This document shows positions 55,055-64,000 of a stretch of DNA of 64,000 bases, piece by piece. The translations under genes were made by a program, and so were the position numbers. Under the pieces are notes generated by a model, which searched no databases, was not told where the DNA came from, and saw only the letters and a program-made list of their open reading frames with translations. Each line of letters opens with the position of its first letter. The first letter of the stretch is position 1. Origin of the DNA: Pyrus communis (Eukaryota > Streptophyta > Magnoliopsida > Rosales > Rosaceae); the NCBI RefSeq assembly GCF_963583255.1, contig NC_084817.1, positions 17,465,989 to 17,529,988 on the forward strand. The letters are read 5' to 3'.

Positions 55055-57680
55055 ATCATTGTGGTTGTAGGATTTCTTTTATCTTTGTTAAACAAAAATA
55101 CACGTTGTTGGTCTCTGGATGCGGATGAGCAACTTATATAGAACTAATTCATCGTCACGAAGCGTTTTAATTCAACAATGCAATATCATGTGAAGGGAAA
55201 CTTACATGTGACATTGTATTATTCAATCAAGAAGTCATGGTGATGGTGAAGCCATTCTATGTAATCATTCTTTGGTATTATGGTATAGCTCATTGGGTGC
55301 AATGGAAAACAACAAGTCTTTCTCGTCTCTCTCGTCTTCCTCTTTACTTGCATGTCACAACCAACGTAGTATAGTGACCCAATTATTTTATTTATGAGCA
55401 TTCACTGCTGCACTCAAAGTTTGTGTTCGATTCTCTCTAGCTAATATTACTTGTATAGAAAAGAAAAAGAAAATTTAGAGAGATACTTCAATTTTTCCAG
55501 AGTTAGGTGTGTGGATGGTATCCTAGCGACTGACAATTCAACGTGGTATCTAAGATTAGATCCAAGCTTGTACAAACACTTCCTTTTAATCAATTGATTA
55601 AAACTATCACAATTAGTCAGTCTAACATCCAATTACGACTTAATTCTATTTAATTTGGACAATCAAACTTTCTAGGTCTGACTAAAAAAGGAAGTTTCTT
55701 TGAGGTTAGTCTACTTGTTTATTCCATTCAAAGGTCACACCTATAAGCATGGCAACCCAAACTCATCTTTTCCATTATTTTACACTTGACGAAAGATGAG
55801 TGGATGGCCCAATATCAACGTCTGTTAGGCTAAAAGTTTGACATTTATGAAAATTAAATTTAAGTCCAAAGAAATTGGGAAATGCATTAATAAACATGTC
55901 CATTAACTTATAGATTAGGTGTCACGCCCCAAATTGGGGGTTAGTGAAAAAAATAAACTTGGATTCGGTGCGCAAATAAAATGGAAAAAAAAAAAAAAAT
56001 TGTTGTTGGCACTTCAAACTTTTCATAATTAAAAAGAAAAATACACTTGTGAGGAATATAAATTGAGATTTTTGGAGTGCTAATAACTGTTCTAAAAAAA
56101 ATAAAAATACTCAAACAACAGTGAAAAATAAAATCCTTCTTGTATATATAATAAAAAAAAAACATTACAAAAAATGAAATAAAACTCTTAAATCTCTCGT
56201 CTAACACAAAATCAGCTCGTCTAGTCTTTGTCTTGTCAAATAACTCATCTGTAGAATGAAGGGTGAGCAACAACCATCGTCGCCTAATGAGTGGAATATG
56301 TAATATGCTAGTTGATAGAGTACTTATACAAAATCATATAGCACATAATTCCATATTGCATTATCCCTTAAGTGTTCATTATATACTTCATCAAATATGA
56401 CTCACCACCTGACCCATAATGACCTTTCTGCCCTAATATTCCCTTGTTTTCATTTATCCCTTAGAATAGTGCAACACTAAAGCTATCATGCTTGACATAA
56501 AAATAGATAGAGAATAGTAAATAGAGAAAACCCCATGATAATTCTTTTCATTTATCAAAAAATAAGAAGTTTTGAACAAAATTCATAAACCACACACCTC
56601 AATCGATAGCAAACAAGCCCACTAACAATCTCCACACATCAAACCATCTAATCCTAAACTTCCTTCCTTCCTTCCTTCCTTCCTTCCTTCCTTCCTTTTC
56701 CTCACATCAAACCTAACAATCTCCACACATCAAACCATCTAATCCTAAACTTCCTTCCTTCCTTCCTTCCTTCCTTCCTTCCTTCCTTCCTTCCTTCCTT
56801 CCTTTTACTCACATCAAACCCTCTAACTCCTTTTCCTCACATCAAACCCTCTAACCTCCTTTTCCTCACATCAAACCCTCTAACTCCTTTTCCTCACATC
56901 AAACCCTCTAACCTCGGCAAGATAGCTTCTATAAAAATTGTCATAGATAGCTAAAAACATGACCATGCCACGTTAGGATAATAGCTAATAGCTTATTAGG
57001 CACTTCTAGCAAACTCTACCAGAATATAGGAATCAGGTAAACTTCCCCCATCCAAGTATATATGTGGTAATAAGTTACCAATGGATGTATGAAAATGATA
57101 TCACAAAATGACGAAGCTTTTGTGACGACACCTAAAGCTAAATAGATAAAGGTGTTGAACATGTAAATTTATCCAAAAAGTCTATTTGCTAAACCACTGC
57201 TAGGTATTAATGTTGAATTCATATCCCTTCCGAATCTCACAGTCTGAAACCGATAGATCTAGAAATTTAAACAGTTCAAGAAAGGGGCAGAGATATTCGG
57301 ACCCTTAATTTTTGTGAGGCGGGCTAGTACTATGAGCTAAAACAAAACACTTTCCAGTTTTCTTTTCTTGAGTAACTTCGACGTTATGAGAGAGACTTAT
57401 TTATTCATGAAAATGAAACATGACAAGGATCTGGGCTTAATTATATCCACTATCCAAAAGAGCGTCCTAAATAATATCAAACAACTCATCAAACCGTTCT
57501 AAATACATTCCACAAATTTTTTTTTTTAGAAAAACTAATGAAAAAAGTTTGAAAACTTTGAGTTTTAACAATAAGGACAAAATAAAAGGTAAAATAAATA
57601 GTACCATGATTGACTTTTTAATGTAAAAATGTGATTTTTCGTTAAAGTGAACAGAATCGGACGCTTTTCGTTAAAGTTCT
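55055..57680. other. Spacer with simple repeats
   Basis: AT-rich DNA. The only structured features are the CTTC arrays and minisatellite at 56593-56915. ORFs at 55941-56273 and 57565-57747 are compositional. Confidence 0.4.
56593..56915. repeat. (CTTC)n arrays within a minisatellite
   Basis: Two copies of a long unit begin 'aatctccacacatcaaacca' and end in a CTTC tetranucleotide array, of about 9 units (56660-56696) and about 14 units (56750-56803). They are followed by three or four copies of a ~30-bp unit 'ttttcctcacatcaaaccct'. The nesting shows that a unit containing the array was itself duplicated. Confidence 0.92.
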
Positions 57681-57795
57681 TTTTTTTTTCTTTTTTTTTT
57701 TTGTAACAAATAATATTATCTAAATAAAGAGAGGGGTGAGATACCACTAGACCTAAGATCTCTCACTTAAATAACTAAAGTTTAGTATCATGTGG
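57681..57795 (-). mobile_element. Internally deleted SINE
   Basis: Shares the tail-proximal 'taatattatctaaataaag' and the B-box-side 'gacctaagatctctcact' with the SINE at 40930-41100, in the same order and orientation. The middle of the body is missing. The oligo(T) run at 57681-57702 is the poly(A) tail on the minus strand. Confidence 0.55.
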
Positions 57796-57959
57796 CAGAA
57801 AAAATCGGAAAATGCAACACGACTGCTTCTCAGGAGGTCAGTCATCCCATCCTAATACTACTCATTTGACTAAAGAAAATAATTGTTCATATTTAAAGTT
57901 GTCAACTCGGGTGTCCGAAGATTAATTCTGGGTGTACAAGCGATTACTCCTTTTGCAAC

Positions 57960-58521
57960 TTCACTCTAACTTCACCAATTCCAGGCCCAACCCAAATTAT
58001 TACCGGGCTTAAGCCCTTGAGGGGTTTCCTTAACCCATCTTCTCCTCCAACCCAGTATTCTGGAAAACTCTCGACGCACAGCCGCTGAGAAGTGTAGGGT
58101 TTTCGCCATTTCTACCGGGTAAACATTTCACCTCTCCTCTCTCTTTCACATTATTCTGTGTCCTTCTTCCGTTTTGATTCTTCTATCTTTCTTATCGAAT
58201 TATTAAATCGCTAATTTTCCGTTAAAATTGTCAATGATTGTTGTTTTTCATCGCGTGTGAGTACGCTTGTTCGGATCTCGAAAATTGTATTTCTGGATCA
58301 GATTTTATATATTTTTGTTGGAAATTCTTGTAGATCCGTGGTTGTTTATTTTTTGTTATGAACTAAATCTGATTAGATTATCTTCTGTTCTTAAGAATTT
58401 GACTAATTAATTCGGAAATCTGTTTGTTGAATTTTTGTTTTTTAATTTTTTTTTTGGTAATTCGAACGAGTTTTGTTTGGTTAAGGTGGTAAGGGGCAAG
58501 AGCTTGTTCTTTGTTAGAATC
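57960..58521 (+). promoter_or_regulatory. Promoter and 5' UTR (with probable leader intron) of the COX7c-like gene
   Basis: An 'aggcccaaccc' motif near 57984 is the complement of the site II element (TGGGCY) enriched in plant nuclear genes for mitochondrial proteins. The likely leader exon ends 'taccggg' with a GT donor at about 58120 (gtaaac). A T-rich stretch precedes 58490, suggesting a leader intron that ends shortly upstream of the start codon. Exact sites need transcript data. Confidence 0.4.
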
Positions 58522-60316
58522 ATGAGCATGAACGGAGGGATGCGGACTTGCGCAAAGTTGTTGAGGGCTTCCGAAGCTTCGCTATCGAAATCAGGTTATT
58601 TTGATGCCATTTGTTGCTTATTTTGTTTTATGCCACTGCATATTATGTAATATTCAGGTGTATGCACAATGTGATAGACCGATAATATATTTAGATGAAT
58701 TACACCGAGTCCTGGAGGTAATTTTTGAGTGGCTAATAAGGTTAAAATTGAACGGTTTAAGCTCGGTGGCTTCAAACTTGATGCAAATTAGGAAATGTGT
58801 CTGGATTGCTATGTTATTTACCATTTTCTCCTGTCGGGGCTTATGAAAAATGTTGCAATAGCCTGATAGGTGTAAATCATGGCATTCAGGTTTTCTCCAT
58901 CACAGATGGATTGTTACGGATAAAAACATAAGTTGTAATCTCTTTGATCCTCTCCAGATCCGTTGGTAATAATGATAAAACTAGCACATATCCACTTTTC
59001 ACCCATGTTGCTTCTAGTTGTAGAGCTTTCCCCTCCTTCATGCTTCTCTTTGTGTATGTTTCCTTCATTGCCTTTTAGAGAACCGGGTGAGCTTCCTCTG
59101 ATGGCGCTCGTGTTCCCATGCAGGCATAGAGAAACCTCAAAAGTAATTCCTCTCTCTTCTTGATTGCAAGAAGGTAATCCCATTTTCTCTTCTTACTTGA
59201 AAGAGAGGTCTTATACATATCTCTATACCACATTGGTTAGGAGTTTCTGAAAATTACTTTTGGCTGTTCCAAATGGGTTCTTTCTTGAGAAATTGTGTGC
59301 AAGGGCTCAATTTCACCCAGCCAATAGTGATTATGGGGCAGCCTCAAGGTTTTACATGTTCTCTCATGTTTAAATTCAGGGAACTGCCCAAATATTTATT
59401 TTTGCCACCAAGGGCTACTGTACCAACCCCTTCCATTTTGCTGGAGTATAGTTTCTTAAGCACTGGCTCACTTTTTGGCATGACACATGTGAACCAAAGC
59501 TTTTTGCAGTTTTTACTTTTAAATGGGAGGGGCAATAGGAGAAACTTTTAAATTGGAGCGGGATACTTGATATGTCGTCAATATGTTATCCAGATTATTG
59601 ATATCATGTTGATATGGGATGTCAGTATGGATGTCAAGATGGTGTTGATATGGGCCCAATATGGTGTCGATCCTCTTAAGAAGAAGCTCCTAGTTCTATT
59701 TTTATGTCTGCACCGAGAGACCTATTGGTAAAAACAATGGTGCCACCTTGTGTTGGGTGGTTTGAAGTGTAAAGGCATATGAATCTTTACATGCTTTACA
59801 TTCTAAAATGCGAGCTTCTAAACAAAACTTAAAATAACCACCCCTTTGAGACCGCCATTGTCATAGCTGTTTTCTGGTGTTTTCGTGCATCTGCCTTTGG
59901 AAATAAGTATTGAGTAATTTTACACAGTGCCACTGAAGCATCGTCCTGTATCTCATTCAGCAATCCATCCATAGTGGAGAAAGACGGGATGTCTTCTAAG
60001 TTTATAACTTAGCTGAGGTGTTGATTCGTTTGAGTTTGAGTGCTGGATCTTTTTTATTGTATGTACTAAGTAGATATAGTGGCTTTTGTGCTTTTTTCCA
60101 GGGACTAGAGGGTTCCACTCAACTGGAGTGAAAAGAATGGGTGGACACGGCCACAATGAACCAGCCTACATGCATGCCAAACACATGTATAACTTGGACC
60201 AGATGAAAAACCAGAAGTTGCAGGTGAGCCTTGGAGTGCTCACCGCTTTCAGCATTGGTGTGGGTGTTCCGATTTGGGCTGTCAATTTCCAACAGAAGAA
60301 AACATCCTCTGGTTGA
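58522..60316 (+). CDS. Small mitochondrial inner-membrane protein, COX7c-like (two exons, 95 residues)
   Basis: Exons 58522-58594 and 60102-60316 join in phase (TCA-G/GG) across a 1.5-kb intron. The N-terminus (MSMNGGMRTCAKLLRASEASLSKS) is a basic, Ser-rich mitochondrial presequence, and RGFHSTGVKRMG looks like its processing region. A His-rich GGHGHNEPAYMHAKHMYNLD follows, then one membrane helix (VSLGVLTAFSIGVGVPIWAV) and a short basic tail. The helix and its tail (VPIWAVNFQQKK) resemble COX7c/yeast COX8 (VPFVACYVQLKK), a respiratory complex IV subunit. I believe the Arabidopsis counterpart is a small mitochondrial protein assigned to complex IV, but I cannot verify this; a complex I accessory subunit is the alternative. 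The gene model itself is well supported. Confidence 0.8.
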
Positions 60317-62180
60317 GATGGACTTATGCAGCAATAAGAGACGCAGAACACTGCCGTCGGTACATTCTCTTGGATCCATTTGTCATTTACTTCTCTTGTT
60401 GCGGTGCATTTGTTTGATAAATTTTATGTTAACCCATCATCATGGCACATATGAATCATATTTGAGCGTTAACAGTTTCCATTTTCCCTTTTGGTTCAGT
60501 TCTTTCACAGCTTTGAGGGATGAGCAGTTAAGTAGACAATAAAATGAAATCCTGAATTTTGGATGCCAAATGATATGACCCGCCATTTGTGTATTTTTCA
60601 TGTCCTTTCTAATAATCTTTTTACGTGCGTTTTATCTATGTTTTGTAAAAAATAAAATGAAAGTAATTGTTACGAAAACTCAAAAATACTCATTATGCAC
60701 TACGCAATTGAGAAGGACCTCACATTGATCATTTTTTAGTGTTAATAACTTCCTTAAATGGTGCATTTAATTTTAATTCATTGCGTTTTGAGTTCAAACT
60801 GATACGAAGTTGAGATTCTTTTGAAATGCAGAAACGATATGAAGACATTTCAGTTTTGGGGCAACGGCAATCCGGAGAATGAGTTTTCAACTCTCTCTCT
60901 CTCTCTCTCTCTCTCATGGTCTTCGTACTTTTTGTAAGTTGGAGTATGCATTCATGCATTAGATAGAAATTTTTGTTTTTGTAATAAAAGTTTGAGTGGA
61001 CCGAACTTATTAATCAAACGTGTTCCATTCGATTGGGTGTATCAGTGTTGAACAAGTTCCGTATGGTCACAGACTCACAAATTGACTCTAACAATGGTCT
61101 GTGGCTCCTCTCCCTTTGCTGTTGTTTTGTTGTTAGGAGCGAAAATAGGTTGCTCATTAGCCTCTATTACTTTGAGAGTTGTTATTACCGCTCTAAAATA
61201 ATTATACACACTACCTCTTTCCGTACTTCTGACGGTAGGTGGTAGTGCAAATGACTATTTTGAAGTGCCACTAATAACTCTTTCCGACTATTACTTATTT
61301 ATTTACCTGTATTTTCAAATTACATGGTACTCAAATATTTTTCTTTTAGTAATTATCCATAAAAGTGATTTCATGGAGTTGAAGTATAGCCCACGGGTAA
61401 GTTTTTATAGATAATTATTTCTCTTATACAAGTGGACACGGAACATGAGGTGCAAGGGTGAACGAGGTACAAACTCTTTTCATGCAGAAGAAAAAGAAAA
61501 GTACGAGAAAATTAGACCAAATAAAACTATTCAAACCATTGTGTCTTCGATTCAAATAATCGGCCTTCCCATTAAAAAATACCGTTTGTGACAAAAATTA
61601 TGGCTATCAATTACGACAGAACATATATGTTTTGTATTTCAAACTTTGCTGTCACGATAATAATTTTATTAGACACAATAAGTAAAATAAAATTAATTAA
61701 ATTGATATTTTCGTTTCCATTTCCTCATTTTCGTGGAAATTCTGGTTACGCAATCGTTGTTCCTTGAGTTGATGGTTCTCAAATTTTGACCCGTTGATGG
61801 TCAGATACGATTAGAATTATTTCTCCTTCTCTTTCCATCTCCTTGTATCCTCTTTTCTTAAATTCTCTTATTTTGTCTTTCTCTTGTTTAAAAAAATTAA
61901 TATAAGATGTTGACATGATTTAACCGTGATCGTTCAAATAAGAAAAGAGAAATAAAAAAAGAGGTAAAAAAATCTTACTCCGGCCAGATGAGGGGTGCTA
62001 ATCTTTGCGATTAGTTACCGTGAGAGAGAGTGTGTGAGTTGTACACAATGCATTATCCTTGTTGGCACCAATTGGTTGGTAGCGAGAAATTAATAATAAT
62101 AAGAAATAATAATTTACAAAAATAATAAATTAAAGGCGGTGAGTTTGCCCTACTCGTACTTTCTCGCACCCGCACGCCGC
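60317..62180. other. 3' flank and intergenic spacer
   Basis: The first ~240 bases are the likely 3' UTR of the small mitochondrial protein gene. A CT array lies at 60893-60914. The remainder is AT-rich without supported features and includes the eIF5 promoter at its right end. Confidence 0.4.
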
Positions 62181-62188
62181 ATATAAAT
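62181..62188 (+). promoter_or_regulatory. TATA box of eIF5
   Basis: 'atataaat' in GC-richer sequence, followed about 30 bases later by pyrimidine-rich DNA typical of a plant transcription start (about 62213). Confidence 0.55.
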
Positions 62189-62212
62189 TCCCTCTGCTTT
62201 CTCCATTCCTCT

Positions 62213-62270
62213 CACGCATCAGACGCCAAGGCATCGCCCCCTACCCTTCCTTTCTCTCTCTAGGGTTCTT

Positions 62271-62314
<44 letters not shown>

Positions 62315-63662
62315 TTCCCACCCAAGGTATAATCTCTCACGATAATCTCTGTGCTCTTTGATTTTCGATTTTCGATTTCGTGAACTAGTTTATCTGTGAT
62401 TATTGTTTTTGATTGCGTGAGAGTTTGTGTTGCTCGATCCGAGCTGAAGTTTTTACGTTTCCGGATCGATTTGTGTTTTGTATTTGGAATCGGTACTGTT
62501 CTCTGGATTCTAGGGTATATTTTTTGTATTAATTTGTTTAATCTGGATAGGATTTATGATTGATTTATGCCGTGTCGGTTGGATTTGGATTTTTCTTTCA
62601 CTTTGTGGTATGTTTATCTATCATTGACCCATACCTGAAATTTCAAGCTCACAGGAATCGCTACGATATATATATATATATATATGTATATGTATGTATA
62701 TATATGTATATGTTTAGTATATTATGTAGGTTCTTATAATATGTTTGATTCTCTTGACAGGGAAAGTCGTATTTTTTGTTTATATATGCTGCCAAAATTG
62801 TGCCTATCGATGCACAATTACTTGCCATTTATGTTTTTTGAAGTGCTTAGTTACAAAAAATTAATATGTTTAAATTCGTGTTTGTATTGTAAACCTTGTT
62901 CATGTTTTTGGGATCACAAATTTGCTTGATTATTTGGAATTAGAAATTTGCTCGGCCTTTTTGGATTGTGATGATGTTGTACTAGCATTAGGTTGTACAT
63001 AAACATGTCGTTTTACTTTCAAATCTGGTTAGCTCGTAGCAATATAATCACTGCGCTTATTTTTTCGGGGCTTGGAAGTTAATAATTGCTGGACATGATG
63101 GGGGGAATTAAGTTGGCTTTTCCCTGGGATGTGGTGCATTGCTAGGCTCATAGGGACTGTTTTGGAATTGTTCCAAGGAACTTGGCTGGGTGAATGATTC
63201 TTTTGTTAGGTCTGGTATTTTTGTTTGTCCTGCTGTTGTTAGGAGAAAAGGATGAGTTGAAGTATGAATAATTTTGTTTTGATCTGTTTTCTTTATTTCA
63301 TATTTTTATCTTACTCTAAACTAGTTCTAAACAGCTATATTATTTGTTTGTAGGAAATTGGCAGTTCAGTCTGCTGTATCTGCAATTCGCTAAAGTGGAG
63401 TGTGTGACGTCTAGAACTTATTTTATGTCTGAACGGGCCACTCTCTTTTTGTCGTCAATTGGATTACTCGGTGAATATAGTCCTACATCTAGAAAAAAGA
63501 GCAGAGCTGCTTCCATTGAAGTTGAATGCAAACATCTTGGTTTGTCAGAGGGGAATCACACACATTTCTTGGTTGCCAATTTATGCAACCGTGTGGTAAA
63601 GGAGGATTTCTGGTTTCAAGAGGCAACACCCTTCTGATATAATCTATCATATCTCTCACACC
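62213..63662 (+). other. eIF5 5' UTR: leader exon with CT array, 1.0-kb leader intron, second leader exon
   Basis: Leader exon 1 runs from about 62213 to 62326 and includes a (CT)n array at 62275-62310. The donor is AAG/gtataa, and the intron runs to the acceptor tttgtag at 63353. A long first intron in the 5' UTR is common in plant housekeeping genes and can enhance expression. Leader exon 2 (63354-63662) has no ATG before that of the uORF. Confidence 0.75.
63425..63637 (+). promoter_or_regulatory. 70-codon upstream ORF in the eIF5 leader
   Basis: Begins with the first ATG of the spliced leader (MSERATLFLSSIGLLG), ends with TGA 25 bases before the main ATG, and is wholly within leader exon 2. 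The initiation context is weak (T at -3), whereas the main ATG has A at -3 and G at +4. The peptide is neither simple sequence nor Met/Leu junk (it has a KKSR and Cys/His residues), which suggests that its sequence may matter. The likely role is translational feedback on eIF5, which sets start-codon stringency. Confidence 0.65.
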
Positions 63663-64000
63663 ATGGCTCTACAAAACATTGGTGCTTCAAACCGTGATGA
63701 TGCCTTCTACAGGTATAAGATGCCAAGGATGATCACTAAGATTGAAGGCAGAGGAAATGGCATCAAGACTAATGTGGTTAACATGGTCGATATTGCAAAG
63801 GCCTTGGCTAGACCTGCTTCCTACACTACAAAGTATTTTGGCTGTGAGCTTGGAGCCCAATCAAAATTTGATGAGAAGACTGGAACTTCCCATGTGAATG
63901 GTGCTCATGACACTGCTAAGCTTGCTGGACTTCTTGAGAACTTCATCAAGAAATATGTGCAGTGCTATGGTTGCGGAAACCCAGAAACCGAAATTATTAT
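63663..64000 (+). CDS. Eukaryotic translation initiation factor 5 (eIF5), N-terminal part, cut by window end
   Basis: GTPase-activating protein for eIF2 in the 43S pre-initiation complex, in the cytosol. The 112 residues seen start [20 protein letters not shown]. They include the N-terminal GAP region with the arginine finger in FYRYKMP (R17), the [17 protein letters not shown] segment, the [14 protein letters not shown] segment, and the first cysteines of the zinc ribbon ([10 protein letters not shown]). The reading frame is open to the end of the window. The ATG has a strong context and follows the long leader with its uORF. The rest (second half of the zinc ribbon and the W2/HEAT domain) is outside. 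Confidence 0.95.
   Translation, partial: MALQNIGASNRDDAFYRYKMPRMITKIEGRGNGIKTNVVNMVDIAKALARPASYTTKYFGCELGAQSKFDEKTGTSHVNGAHDTAKLAGLLENFIKKYVQCYGCGNPETEII

Noticed and set aside
63344..63424. 97-codon version of the eIF5 uORF starting at 63344
   Set aside because: It starts at TTG inside the leader intron; in the spliced mRNA the first ATG of this frame is at 63425.

Overview
This window is plant nuclear DNA from a eudicot, most likely Rosaceae and probably the apple/pear tribe. The genes are intron-rich with canonical GT/AG junctions, the intergenic DNA is AT-rich and packed with nested transposable elements, and a Cassandra-type TRIM element and SINEs of a kind I associate with Rosaceae are present. 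The family assignment is inference; no organellar or bacterial signature is seen.

Five host loci are well supported. (1) 1898-7842 (+): a nine-exon MYST histone acetyltransferase of the HAM1/HAM2 type whose spliced model gives exactly 445 residues. (2) Two minus-strand copies of one unrecognised basic plant protein, 9965-10645 and 16117-16800, made by a local tandem duplication. (3) 29707-32790 (-): a five-exon VPS9A-type Rab5 exchange factor of 474 residues, with the catalytic Asp and Tyr at 185 and 225. (4) 36260-39667 (-): an eleven-exon GT31 beta-1,3-galactosyltransferase of 396 residues. (5) 58522-60316 (+): a two-exon, 95-residue mitochondrial inner-membrane protein resembling COX7c. 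At the right edge eIF5 begins at 63663 (+) and is cut by the window; its leader has an intron and a 70-codon uORF. An F-box/LRR pseudogene lies at 34052-35107.

The rest is mobile DNA, much of it resolved to the base by target-site duplications (TSDs). The tandem duplication at 8.6-17.0 kb gives paralogous empty sites that date several insertions: a 197-bp foldback MITE in copy 1; a 0.36-kb MITE and a MULE-like element in copy 2; and a 2.24-kb solo LTR inside that MULE-like element. At 19.2-25.2 kb a remnant resembling a Tat-lineage element (antisense ORF plus 3' LTR) is interrupted by a second LTR element with an Asp-tRNA primer site. A solo LTR of that second family sits inside a complete but decayed Copia element (41341-49891). 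A MULE-type element of purine-rich arrays with 9-bp TSDs occupies 25829-27537. At 51685-52336 a Cassandra-like element has two LTR termini in inverted orientation yet a perfect 5-bp TSD.

The host genes are unrelated housekeeping or signalling loci and form no pathway. The observations I judge most worth following up are the inverted-LTR Cassandra insertion, the eIF5 uORF, the tandem duplication with its dated insertions, and the rearranged nested LTR at 21.6-25.2 kb.
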